This document shows positions 32,121-44,861 of a DNA stretch of 64,000 nt, piece by piece (the stretch's first letter is position 1; each line of letters starts with the position of its first letter). The stretch is from Hydnum rufescens UP504 (lineage: Eukaryota; Basidiomycota; Agaricomycetes; Cantharellales; Hydnaceae). Where the stretch lies: the NCBI GenBank assembly GCA_014904985.1, contig MU128963.1:90438-154437 (forward strand), given 5' to 3'. The translations under genes and the position numbers were made by a program. The notes beneath the pieces are model-generated. The model worked only from the letters and a program-made list of their open reading frames with translations, was not told the DNA's origin and ran no database searches.

Positions 32121-35100
32121 AATATTGCGAGGCTCTATTTCCAGGGGACCATCAGCGTTCACTATTCTAATCTTGTGGCAACTGCGGAGGCGGAGGTAAC
32201 TATCCTGTTTCCCAGTATAGGGATGCTCAAGACCAGATAGATTTAATTACATATAAACAAATGTTGCGTTAGGTATCCATCGCCAGGGGGCCCTGTGATT
32301 TAAGGACATAAAACCCGAGCCTTAAAACTGAATATTCATCGGGGAAACATCTAGTACGGACCATCGGTTTTATATCCACATCACTGCTTACCACCTCCGT
32401 GGTGATACTTATCCTTGCAGCATGGGAACCCACTCCCTATAAAACGGACAAGTCCTGATCAGTGTCAATTAGTATCACCTCATCCCCCTGAGATTACGAA
32501 GGCCGCGATATATGCATTAAGACGTACACTCCGATAATCCCCCACATTCTGTTGAATTCTCTTTTTGATCGAGGAGTTGATTAGTTCAAGAGGGGTTGGT
32601 GTGTCAAGCCTCGCCCGGAGTCTCGTTCGCAGGTGCAAACTGCAAGGCCAAGCATAAAATTAAGTGCTTCAGCATCGCACGTATAACGAGCCATACTGGA
32701 GGGACGTACTTGGTGAGCATGGTGACGGAATAGAACGCGCCTAGTGACTAGAACAGAATCAAGAAGTCAGTCTTGTGTAGAAATATCGTGATTCTCGAAT
32801 CAGCTGAAGACTGAAAAATCGAGTAACCTACCAAGCCGATAACAACTACGCTAAAATGGTACCCATGTTTGAAAACCTGTCTCATAATTAGTTCAGCGCC
32901 AGCATTATCGTACTGAAAAACAAAAGGAAATGACTGAAACGCACCATCCCAAGAAGGAAACACGAGAGAACACTAGTGATCAACCCCGTACTAATGGTGT
33001 ACAATACCATGCGGTTGATTACTGAATCAGTCCTGTGCCGCCCAACAATGCATGAGATCATAAATGTGGCATCGCAAACGTATCCGGATAGTATCAGGGC
33101 ACGCACTTCGGGAACCCGGTCCGCCGACGTCGCAATAAGATACACATATAGGTTGCAATCACAACATCTGCGATGGCCTGAAAGCCGCATAATCATAATA
33201 TATACTATGTATCAGTGAAGGCAGGGGCGTGTGGGCTAGAAACACGGGCAGATACATTGCCCCAAGACGCACCTGAATAATGAACCATGCCTCGACAAGC
33301 CACGTACACTCCTTGATTATCACCCGAAAGTCTAGTACCATGTACCTATAACAGCGAGAGACACAAGCAAATCAGACCAACAAATTGGCAGTTGGGGCCT
33401 CGCCGAAGTGAATACGGGGATGCATACGCTCTGATGGCGACTGCTGCAGCATGCCGAAACATCCATTTGATCAGAATACAATAAGTCATGGTCCATCGAG
33501 ACATATGAAGACGAGTACTAACCGGCAGCGAATCCTAGTACGGGAGGAATAAGACAGATGAAGCACATCGGAAAGTGATGATAATCGGCCAAGACCAACC
33601 AAACTGAAGCAACACAAGGACTTGCTACAACGTCATATTGCGTGGCTTTCAGACTGATGTATTACAACATCAGGGCCACAACATACCACAAGCACTCCCA
33701 GATAGAGATTGTCACTCACTATGGAAATCAAGAGGTACTATGAATGCGATGCCTATCCGGGGGGGATATGGGGCAAGACTTACGAGAATACACCCGATGG
33801 GCAAAGAATGTCTGGACAGTGACTGATGCGCAGGCCTTGGAGTAGATAGCGCCAAAGCCAAAATAAGGACATCCACAACAAAAACTGACTCAGGACTCAC
33901 TGTGGTGATTTGATATACTATGAATTCCCTATAAATATGTAGCGATTTCATGGGTAGAGGGGTCAGTAGGGAAAGGAACGATGAACGGCTAATTACATCC
34001 GACACGCACCACGTTGCCCGCTCTAGAGTGAGATGGCTATTGTAATTTACAACTAACCACGAATATAAAGACTGGGTAATGCATGCACTGCGTAACGTAC
34101 ACGGGATCGGCCATTGGTAAGTCTGCACATTATTTCCTGGCAACAGTGGAAGAGCACCGAAAAGGAGATACCAACATTTGAAAAGCTTGGGAAGTCCTTC
34201 GCAACAGAAGATGAGGAATATGCCTTGAAAGATGAGCGTGAAATTTTCACCATAAAAAGCCTACCTGAGAAAGGGATAGATAATGGGCGATGAATGCGCA
34301 TATCAAGGAAATATGCAGAGACGTACCGCCAGTTTCAGCGGCCTTCCGTCATTTGGGAATGAGTGATAATAGCTAGAGACCTGGATAGTGAGGACACCGA
34401 AGCCTCTGCCAAATATGTCAGGTCAGCGCCGTCACGCCCTTGAGGCTGGAGGAGACTGACAAAGTGGTGAGGAGGTTACCAAAGAACGAGCCACCCAAGA
34501 TGTTGATTGGGGTGTGGCTGGTTCTCTCCATGATGGGGGGCAAGGAGGGGGAGGATCGGGGAAGGAAATGAATGCTCAAATGTGCTATATACATCAGCTC
34601 ACTTCATTAGAAACAAGGTGAATTGCATAGGAGATCCGGTCATTTGTGGGCGGCTTGACAGGGGACCCCTGTGAGCACCAACCGGTATCCTAGTTCCTGT
34701 ATTTTCGAAGGTAATTTTGACGAAGAACATAAGCTGTAATTTCCGGGATTCTGGGTCCAAAATTGGGCTTCAAACACTAGAAAAGTGCAACAAAACCACC
34801 TGTAGCCAATAAAAAATAGAAGTCCTTGCATTCTGATGCAGGGTATACTTGGGAGATAACACGCAGGAGGTTCGGGGAGCTCTACAGAGCTACCGTGACG
34901 TACCGTCGTCGTCGCGGCTAATACCGGGCCGTGGGATATTCCCTTTTATGGTAATAAAAATTCCGGATGCTGTCGTGAGTTTTCAGAACCCCTGGATAGG
35001 GTTAAGGGTCCTCTTGACAAATTGCGGTAATTCCCCACGTTACTCCCATATCGTCCGCAATAGATCGCCGAGGAAGGAATTAACGAGGAAATATATGGAG

Positions 35101-36900
35101 CGATCCTGAACTTTTGTGTTTACATTTGCTGTGCTTTCAGGGCCGTGCAGCAGGGGCGTAATCCGCAAGAAAAGGCCGACAACGGTCCTCATGTCGTTCC
35201 AAGGATGGTGGTTCCACACTGACTACAGGGTAGACAAAAAGAGTCCACGAATCGTATATTGCCTTTCTTTGAGATAGATCCAGATTCCTTTCCCAATGAA
35301 GTGGTGAAATTCTTCTGTATGCAGTACTGTACTTACCCATTTTCCTCTTTCGGTGGCTAGATCGTTCCTTTCACCCGCCCCACTCCTCTCGGCCGCACCG
35401 GTGAGCGATATACATAATCCTGAAGAACTGGGCGCACTACCAAGTTGCAGCGGATATCAGAGGGTGACCACCTGCAAGAGCCTTTCTGCACACGTTCCCA
35501 ATCAACCAACCACGATATTCAACGGATCAGAGGACGAACTTTGCACAAGATCCCTTCCAGTTTGATCTCAGCGAAACCAGGTTATGTAAAGCAGTTTCCA
35601 GACCGTCATCAGCAATTTGAAACGGGAAAATCGCGACCTATTATTCAAAAGGGGGACACCCGCGACGTGCGGAATCGCGCCATTGCGTTTCGTCCCCTGT
35701 AACTGGCGCAGAAACAGGGTGCCTCTCTAATACACATATAACGCGCAGTACTTGGCCACAGAGGATACTGAGAGGCTGAACAGTCACTAGTTGAGGGGAA
35801 GAAAAGGATACACAAGGAGTAATAGGAGTTGCTCATTATGTTACAATCCCACAGAGGGCGTGAGGTTTTTTGAAATTCTGTGAGATGGATGCTGGTCCGT
35901 GTTTTCCAAAGACATTATGGACACCCTCAGATGCAAAATTCACCCATCGATTGGAATAAGCGCCGTTCCATACCACAGGGCACAGATACTGTACGGTGTG
36001 TGAGAAGTTGACACCCGAATTGGAGATCTGAACACGGATCTCCCAGCATTCTCAAGGTATATCTCTTGAGTCCAAAGCCACGACGACACGGGTGGCAGGC
36101 GCGAATGAAGGTATGATACTATGACCAAGTAGGTCACGAGTCGGCTCAAGCCGGGCTTTGCATCCGGTGACCGAGCTACACGACCTCGGGAACAGATCTA
36201 CCGCTAGAGACTGCTACCTTTCTTCTAGCTTCTGCTTTTCCCCCATTCTCAGGGCTCCAGTGCGCCCATTCTCGCTTGTATTGTCAATTAATCTTGTAAG
36301 ACACGACCTTGCAAGGTTCTCAACCACCTCTACGACCAGCTGTAGTTTGGACGCAGGTACCCCTCGTGTTTCTCGTACCCCGATCGGTGGGGATAATCGA
36401 CCCGAGTTCGAGGGGTGCAGTAACGAAAGAATCACCATAGAAGGCCTGCGAAGACAAAGGAAAGTATGACTTTACTCCGTCCATACAGTTCCCATGAATC
36501 GCACCGCAGCAATTCGTTCAGTTTCCACCTTCTCCCCCTGAGGCCAGGCTCCTCGTCTCGGTTTCATTCTCCATGGAAACCCTTCACGGGATTGCAGAGT
36601 GATTACAACGACAATCTGATCAAAATGGTTCAATGGCCACCTTCTGCATGTGCCATTCACTCCGTATGAGCAGGTGCAACCATGGAGGCTACTTGATGCC
36701 CGGAATTGGTCTGGCTAAGATCCCCCGCATTTTCTTCCTCCTGGTCGGTCACGGAGCACGAGCAGTTCGCTTCGCTCGCTTATATGAGTCCACTTCTGGT
36801 ATATTGCACTCTTTTCGGTCGTTTGTGCATGTCTCTATCCTTCATGGACTTCGCCTTTATTCAGTCCACTGCAAATCCTCTCTTCCTGGCTTAGCATACC
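31960..36900. repeat. Segmental duplication block, copy 2
   Basis: Second copy of the block with a minus-strand DUF6534 gene. It lacks the 640-bp extra segment of copy 1 but holds about 500 bp (34.64-35.14 kb) between the DUF6534 start and the shared right part that differs from copy 1. Confidence 0.75.
32480..34531 (-). CDS. DUF6534 family multi-pass membrane protein, copy B
   Basis: Tandem paralogue of copies A and C with the same exon order. ATG at 34531 (MERTSHTPINILGGSFFGNL), intron donor GTCAGT, then FGVLTIQVSSYYHSFPNDGR. Later come VVNYNSHLTLERATW, SVTVQTFFAHRVYS, ADVVIATYMCILLRRRRTGF and TDSVINRMVLYTISTGLITS. The C-terminal exon is expected to end at about 32480 in the same shortened frame as copy A (TGA after an extra G). 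The family's FPxD and RRTGF cores are intact, so the gene may be functional. Small differences lie mainly in the loop exons. Confidence 0.8.
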
Positions 36901-37538
36901 GTTATGGCGTCGTATCGAAAAGATTTGACCGTTGCCCCTTTATATCTCAAACCCCGCTTTCAGCATCGAAAGGTTCTACGGTTATTCGCCTCATTACTAT
37001 GCTGTCCTTGTGCGTTCGAACGATCACCCAGTAAGTCGGCGAGTGAATTGGCCAATGGACCCGACGTATGTGAATCGGACGCCCCAACGCGTTACGAACG
37101 ACCGGGCTGCGTGCTAATGATTCCTCGAGGACAATGGGCCCCGACCAGGCTGCATATTTTTCAAGTGTCGAATTGCGGGGCTCTATTCCCAGGGAACCAT
37201 ACAGTTCATGCTACTGTAATCTTGTCGCAACCACTGCCGTCACTTCGATTTGTGGTTCGTGACACTGCCCTGGGAGGCAAGTATCAGAAAGAAAGTCTAG
37301 AATCAATTACATGTAGAGGATTGTTGCGTTAAGTATTCGTCGCCAGGGTGCCCTGTGATTAAAGGAGGGAGAATCTCTCTACTTGTACAAATCCAAAGTC
37401 ACATCAACATACAGACCCGAGCCTTAAAACTGCTTATTCATCGGGTTAACATCCAATACGAACCATCGGATTTATATCCACATCGCCGCTAACCGCCTCG
37501 GTGGTGATATTTACCCCTGCAGCATGGGAACACTCTCC

Positions 37539-39626
37539 CTATAAGTTCCGATCAGTGTCAGTCAGCATCACCTCATCCCTTGAGATTACCAAGGTCGCAA
37601 TATATGCACTGAGACGTACACTTTGATGATCCCCCGCATCCCGCCGTATTCTCTTTTTGATCGAGTGGCCGATTAGTTCAAGAGGGGTTGGCGTATCAAG
37701 CCTCACCCGGAGTCTCGTTCGCATGTGCAAACTGGAGGGCCAAGCATAAAATTAGGTGCTTCAGTATCGCATGTATAACGAGCCATACTGGAGGGGCGTA
37801 CTTGGTGAGCATGGTGATGGAATAGAACACGCCTAGTGACTACAACAGCAACAGAATCAAGAAATTAGTCTTGTGTAGAAATATCCCGATTCTCGAAAGA
37901 CCTGGAGAGCGAAAAATCGAGTAGCCTACCATGCTGATAACAACCACACTAAAATGGTACCCGTATTTGGCAACCTGTCTTATTAGTTCAGCACTTGCAT
38001 TATTCTACTGGAAACAGGGGAATTACTGAAACGCACCATCCCAAGAAGGAAACACGAGAGAATACTAGTGATCAGCCCCGTACTAACAGTGTACAATACC
38101 ATGCGATTGATTACTGAATCAGTCCTGTACCACGCAACAACATGTGTGATCATTCATCGGATAAAGGGACTCATTTAGTACATGAATGTGGCGTCTCAAA
38201 CGTATCAGGATACGCACTTCGGGAACCCGGTCCGCCGACGTCGCAATAAGATACACATATAGGTTGCAATTACAACATCTGCGATGGCCTGAAAGTGGCA
38301 ATGTACCACCTATCAGTGAAGGCAGGAGAGACCGCGCTAGAAAGAAGGCCGGATTGCGCCCAAGACACACTTGAGTAATGAGCCATGCCTCGGTGAGCCA
38401 TGTACACTCTTTGACTATCACCCGAAATTCTAGTATCATGGTCCTACAACGCGAGAGATACAAGCAATCAGACCAACATTTTGGTGGCTGAGGGCTTGCC
38501 GAGATGAATACGAGGATACATACGCTCTGATCCCAGTTGCTGCAGCATGCCAAAATATCGATTTCATCGGAATACAATAAGTCACAGTCTATCGAGACAT
38601 GTGAAGATGAGTACTAACCCGCAGCGAATCCTAGTGTAGGAAGAATAAGACAGAAGAAGCGCATCGGAAAGCGATGATAATTGGGCAAGACTAACCAAAC
38701 TGGAGCAACACAAGGACTTGCTACATCGTCATATTGCATGACTTTCAGACTGATCTATTACAACATCAGGGGCACAACATACCACAAGCGCTCCCAGATA
38801 GAGATTTCCGCTCACTATGAAAACCAAGAGGTATTATGAATGTGATGCTTCTCCAGCGAGGATATGTGGCAAGACCTACGAGAATAGACGCGATGGGCAA
38901 AGAATGTCTGGACAGTGACTGATGCGCAGGCCTTGAAGGAGATAGCGTCAAAGCCAAGATAAGGGTATCCACAACAAGGATCGAATCAGTACTCACTGTG
39001 CTCGTTTGATATGTTAAGAATTCCCTATAAATATGCAATGATTTCATGGGTAGAGGGGGTCAGTAGGGAAAGGAATCGTGAACGGCTGTGATCCACCCGA
39101 TACGCACCACGTCGCCCGCCTAAGAGTGAAATGGTGGTTGTGATTTGCAACAAACCATGAATATAAAGACTGGGTAATGCATGCACTGTATAATGTACAC
39201 GGTATCGACCAACGGTAAGTCTGCACATTATTTCCTGGCAACAGTGGAAGAACGCCGAAAAGGAGACACTAACAGTTGAAAAGCTCCACAAGTCCTTTAC
39301 AATGGAAGATGAGGACTATGCCTCGAAAGATAAGTGTGAGAGATTTTCACCCTAAAAAGCACACCTGAGAAAGGATAATTAATGGGGGATGAATGCACAT
39401 TTCAAGGAACTAGGAGACGCACCGCCAGTTTCACCAGCCTTCCATCATTTGGGAATGAATGATAATAGCTAGAGATCTGGATAGTGAGGACACCGAAGCA
39501 TCTGGAAAATACGGCAGGTCAATGCTGTCACGCCCTAAGGCTGGAGGAGACTGACAAAGCGGTGAGGAGATTACCAAAGAACGAGCCACCCAAGATGTTG
39601 ACTGGGGTGGCGTTGAGCACCTCCAT
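37539..39626 (-). CDS. DUF6534 family multi-pass membrane protein, copy C
   Basis: Third tandem paralogue. ATG at 39626 (MEVLNATPVNILGGSFFGNL), then the Q-x-x-x-Y-Y exon, SVTVQTFFAHRVYS, ADVVIATYMCILLRRRRTGF and TDSVINRMVLYTVSTGLITS. The C-terminal exon continues past the point where A and B stop, to DEVMLTDTDRNL and TGA at 37539. Copy C may therefore show the ancestral end. Loop and C-terminal regions are the most diverged. Neighbours are block remnants only, so any regulation is unknown. Confidence 0.8.
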
Positions 39627-40263
39627 GATGAAGGGCAAAGAGGGGGAGGATCGGGAAGGAAATGATGTCCTACTCATTAGAACCGAGGCTAAATCAAATA
39701 TAAAAATGAACTGTAATTCTTGGGCGGCTTGACAGATTGCGGCAATTCCCCACGGTATCCCGCCATAGATCGACGAAGACAGAATTACCGTAGCGAGGAC
39801 ATATACACAGCAATCCCTACGCGCTGCACATGTCCGCAAGGGATAGTGAAAGGCTAAAAAGTCACTAGCTGAGGGGGAAGAATAAAATACACAAGGAGTA
39901 TGAAGTGTAACTACATACCCGTCCCATTTCCCTTGTTACGTTACTCTGGATATCAAACCCACAGAGGGCGTGAGGTTTTGAAATTCTGTCAAATGGATGC
40001 TGGTTCGTGGTTTCCACACCGTCGGGATGCAAAATTCTCGGAATAAGCGCCGTACCGGGCACACATACGGTGTGGGAGAAGTTGCGCCCAAACCGGATAT
40101 CTCAATGCAGATCTACCTGGATGTTCTCAATGTATATCTGTTGAGTCCAAAGCCACGACGACAGGGGTGGCAGCGCGAATGCAACTATGATCAAGTAAGA
40201 ATGATGAGTCGGCTCGAGCCGGGATTTGCATCCGGTGGCTGAGAGACTGCTACCGTTAGACTT

Positions 40264-42042
40264 TAGTGTTGCCGCGACTCGGGCTTCGAGTCGACTTAAG
40301 TCCGAGTCAAGCCGCTTTCAAGCGGAGTCAAGCCAAGTCGACTGATTACAAATCATTGACTTGAGATGACTTGGCTTCGCTCGAAAGTCAGCTCAAGTCA
40401 TCAAGTCAAATTTAGGGCACAATAGGTACAGACATTGGAATCATCCTCAAGCTTAGTCTCACCAATGATAATGATGTGGAAATGAAACATTTCCGTCAAT
40501 CCACCGGCAAGGTAAGTTTCTGCCATCTCCCTATGCCCTTATTGATCTGCTGTACGTCGAACTCCATGCTTAGTCAGCGCATGTTTCTCGGGATGTTCCG
40601 ATCCTTCTCTCGCTTGCATGTAAGGCTCCACCTATTAGATTAACTATTACTCCTTGAAAAAAACTAATATATTAGAAAATATAATATATTATAACCTATT
40701 ATAATATATTACTAATAGATGGGAAGTGCCGTACCTGTCAAAACACTGCAGGAAGCCTGGAGGGATGCAGAGGGACGCTTGGGATAGTTGTGGGGACACA
40801 AGCAAAGTGTAGGAGCTCAAGATTTCAACTGTACTCACCACCGCAACATGCCGAGAATATTATTACCAAAATAGGAAGCTTTGGCTTTCAGTTCTGGGAA
40901 GGTTTTTAATTGTCTTCCGGAGACCCTCTAGAGCGCATAAACATTCAACACATTTGGGACCGGAATCATGTGGAGAGCCATAGAGGGTTGCAAAGAGTCA
41001 AGGGCAGGCAGGCCACCTAGGAAGGTTTAAGGGTGGTGCGAGGGAGATACAGTAATCAGGGTCACAGATAGTTAAAAATAATTTTCAAAAAATTCTGATG
41101 GCCGACACCTGAGTCCGGAATGATCAAGAAATAGTTCCCAGACCTCTCTGGGGAGTATGGGGCCAGTCTCTGGCCTGTTCTGCGCCTGTGCACAACAACC
41201 TATTACTAATATATTAGTACTCATTACACAGGTATTACAGGCCTGCCAGTAATTAATACTAATAGTATGCTATTATAATATATTATAATACGGATTTAAT
41301 AGTAACACCGTGGAGCCTTACTTGCATGGACTTTGTTAGTCTCGTAACCAGACCGGAGCTACGCTCGGTCTGGTGGAAAGGGGAGTTCCGAAGGCGCGGG
41401 CATGAAGCTTCCGCTCCAGCCAATCACAAAAAGTTTTCACCGGCATTTGCCGCGACCTCCAGTTGGGTACGTGCTCTACACAGTATCCATGCCCTGATAG
41501 GAACTTCGTGAGATGGATATCTCCCAGCCAAAAAATGACCAAGAGCCTATTTGGTCACCCAGTGTCTCTGCAGCCTATCCTGCATTAGCCTCTCTGATAG
41601 GAACCAGGAAATCGAAATTAGTTGAAATAATATTCCCATCTCAGAAGCAACTGGGAGCCACGGCAAGCACCGGTCAAAACCTCTTGTGATTGGCTAGACC
41701 GGAAGCGTCATGCCCGCATCTTCGGAACTCCCCATTTTCCCAGACCAAGCGTAAGCTTGGTCTGGTTACGAGACTTGGACTTTGTTCAAACATCAAACAC
41801 TGATTTGTTGGTGTTGCATGAATCTATAAGTACAAACAATTGATCCAGAAACACACAGTATACCTTTGCAGAAATATATATATACTATTGATTCCTACAG
41901 ATTTTTGACTTAAGTCGGCTTGAGTCAAAGTCAAGTCGGTAAATTTGACTTGACTTCGGAGATAAGCCAAAGTTGACGGAAGTCGTGCGGAGTCGCCTGA
42001 AGTCAAGCCAAAGTCGAACCAAGCGGAGTCGCGGCAACACTA
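40264..42042. mobile_element. Non-autonomous TIR element, hAT-like ends
   Basis: Starts TAGTGTTGCCGCGACTC and ends with its exact reverse complement. The subterminal parts (40280-40420 and 41895-42020) are full of AAGTC/GACTT motifs on both strands. GCTACCGTT occurs at 40249-40257 and 42043-42051; six extra bases (AGACTT) separate the left copy from the TIR. T/CAGTGTTGCC ends are typical of hAT elements, but no transposase frame is present in the 1.78 kb. A/T-rich near-palindromes lie at about 40660-40720 and 41195-41300. A smaller foldback element is nested inside. Confidence 0.75.
41338..41775. mobile_element. Nested 438-bp foldback element (MITE) with 11-bp target duplication
   Basis: The ends are AGTCTCGTAACCAGACC and its reverse complement, and the two arms (about 41338-41475 and 41640-41775) are related over more than 100 bp each. 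The element is flanked by perfect TGGACTTTGTT copies at 41327-41337 and 41776-41786. Such a length of target duplication points to a Mutator-like (MULE) origin. No coding capacity. Confidence 0.85.
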
Positions 42043-42429
42043 GCTACCGTTCTCCAAGCTTCCCCTCTTTACCCATTCTCAGGACTCCAGTGCGCCTATT
42101 GTCGCTTATGTTACAAATTAATCTTGTAAGGCGTGACCTCGCAAGGTTCTCAACCAGCCTCTACGTAGTTTGGACGCAGGTACCCTCATGTTTCTTGTAC
42201 CCCGGTCGGTGGGGATGGTCCGAGTTCGAGGCGTGCAGTAACGAAATAACAATCATGGAAGGCCCGGGAAGACAAAGGAAAGTATGACTTTACACCGTAT
42301 GTACTGTTGTCATGAATCGCGACGCTGCAATTGGCTCAGTTTCCGCCTTCACTTGAGGCCAGGGCTCATCTCGGTTTCATCCCCCCTACTGTAGCAGCCG
42401 TTCACGAGATTCTAGTTAGCTGGTACACT

Positions 42430-44220
42430 GTCTCAACGTCTGGGCTCTCCCCTGCAGAGCCATCACAACCCCAATCAAAATGGTTCAATGACCGCCTTCT
42501 GCATATGCCATTCGCTTCGTATGAACAGCCATGGAGACTATCCTTGGCACCCAGAATTCGTCTAATCAAGATCCTCCATATTTTATTCCCCCCTGGTAGG
42601 CCACGGAGCTCGCTTCGTCGTTTATATGAGTTCTCTTCTGCTATCTACTCCGTTCTTCCCGGACGTTCATGAACTTGTGTCTCTGTCCTTCATGGACCTC
42701 GCCTTTATTAATCTATCCACTACAAATCCTCTCTTCCTGGCTTAACGTACGGCGGAATCACCCTCTGGTAGCCGTTCCTGCGGCCTCTGTAGAAGATACT
42801 CCGGTACTCGGGTATGCAGGCGCAGAGATGAATATTAGGGGACGAGTGCTGCCCGTATGAGAATCTGGCGACGCTATATCGTGCATTTACTTGAGCCCAT
42901 TATCTTGGAGCCATCCAAGGGCTGAGTAATGATGGGTGAACTATTTTGCTATCGTTGCGATCCGTTCATAGGCAACGTCGAGTATCAAGGTCAAAGTGTC
43001 AGGATTGTTTATTTAAAGTTTCAGGATTGGGTACCCATGAAGTTCGGAGCACGATTCTGAACTTCAGGAAACGAGCCTTGAACTGGTGTGCTCATCAGTT
43101 GGGGCGAATGCAATTCTGACGGCCCCGTTAGGACACCTGTATTCAGAGAGGGAAGGAGCAAACCGGAAAACTCTCCTAGATACCATCTCTGTCTTGGATG
43201 ATCGAAATACCCTTTGCCGCTGAGACATTTTATGCGAGATATGGATATAAATAAATATACATACATACATATACGAATGGGACAAATCCACCTCCGACCA
43301 TCCCTCTCAGGATCTAATTACTCCTGTCCAGACACCAGAGCCTGAAAACAGTCGCAAAACAGATGCTTCGGGGAATAGCTTGATCATGTCGGGGCGGAGG
43401 AACCCCGCTCATGGCGCCGTTACCCCTCTGGTTGTTTAAGTGTTCGCCGAAGCGAACTGGAATGGCGACCGGCGACTGGCGGATTCCAGGATACAGGGCT
43501 ACATCGGCATTGCATTCCTCATTGTGCCACAGAGGCTTCTTAAGGACTCATGGCGGCCTGGGACCCCACCACCAGGATTCTCCTCGGCTTCTGACAACCG
43601 AACCGACGATCCTGGTGGATCTGGCCCCAGTGTCGTTAACTCGATCGTGAAGGACCTCGTCCTCATCATCACTGGCTTCTAGCAACCACTTCGCGAGATT
43701 CTCATTAATCGATAGTCGATGAATGTCTCAATGTCCTACCCTTGCAGAGTGATCACAACTCCAATGCCGTCCACATGGTTCAATGGCACTTTCTGCATGT
43801 GCTATTCACTCCGTATGGACGAGCACAACCATGGAGACTACACTTGATGCCCCGAATTGGCCTTGGTAAGATCCTCCGTATTTTATCCCCCGGCTAGGCG
43901 ACGGAGTACGAGCCATCCTCGCTTGGTCGCTTATGACCTTTCTTACTGGTTTATTCCGCCCCTTCTGGGTCTCTGTCCACTTTAAGTCCTCTCTTCCTGG
44001 CTTAGGGTACAGCGGAATCGCCCCTTGGTAGAGGTACCGGGGTCTCTATAGCTCTGGGGCTTGCGTACGCAGGCGCAGAGATGGCTATGATAGGACCGCT
44101 AGGCGGGTAGCAACCGTATGAGAAGAAGACCGTGGATGAAGAAGGTTTAGTGACGCTATATTGCACGCCTTGGACCATATAAGGATGGAATAACTATTTT
44201 GACATCCTTGCGACCCGATC
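42430..44220 (+). pseudogene. Two decayed family 3 remnants
   Basis: 42.43-42.86 kb and 43.70-44.20 kb each repeat the 3' exon region of the 21.35-22.27 kb gene. The second keeps LAYAGAEMAMIGPLGG but then has a TAG stop before QPYEKKTVDEEGL. Between them (about 43.0-43.6 kb) lies a copy of the family 2 3' flank. Neither can make the full product. Confidence 0.5.
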
Positions 44221-44861
44221 CACCTTGCCTCAAGATCAATGTGTCCGAATTATTTATTTCAACTTTCAGGATTGGGTACCCATGGCCTTGGGAGCGCGAT
44301 TCTGCACGTCAGGAAGAATGCCCTGAAGTGGTATGCTGAGCGGTTAGGGCAGACGCGATTCCGATTGTCCTGTGGGGCTGCTGAGGGCGAAAACAGAAAA
44401 ATCTCCTAGATACCATCTCTGTCTTGGATGATCGAAATATCCTTTGCCGGCAGAGACATTTATGCGAGATATATGCATATAGTGACAAATAGTTATATAT
44501 ACATACATGAATGAGACAAATCGGCCCTCTGATAGATCTGCTATCCCCTCAGGATCTGATTGTTTCTGTCCAGACACCAGAGCCTGAAAACAGTCACCAA
44601 ACAAATGCTTCGGGGAATAGCCTTATCATGTCGGGGCAGAGGAACGCCGCTCCTGGCGTTCCCCGCCCCTCTGTTGGTTTGGTTGTTCGGCGAAGCGAAC
44701 TGGAATGGCGACTGGCGGATTACAGGACACAGGGAAACATCAGCATCCCGCTCCTCATTATACCATAGGGACTTAAGCACTCACAGCGGTCTGGAACCCC
44801 ACCTCCAAGATTCTTTGTGTCTTCCGACAACCGAGCTGACGATATGTCCTGCCGGCCGTTG

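Larger units (their letters stand above)
37020..42860. repeat. Segmental duplication block, copy 3 (interrupted)
   Basis: Third copy of the block. It is interrupted between 40263 and 42043 by a TIR element and has a deletion near 39.76 kb relative to copies 1 and 2. Its right end (42.43-42.86 kb) is a decayed family 3 remnant. Confidence 0.75.

Noticed and set aside
38186..38374. Plus-strand frame rich in Arg (YRLQLQHLRWPESG)
   Set aside because: Antisense to the DUF6534 exon encoding the RRRRTGF core.
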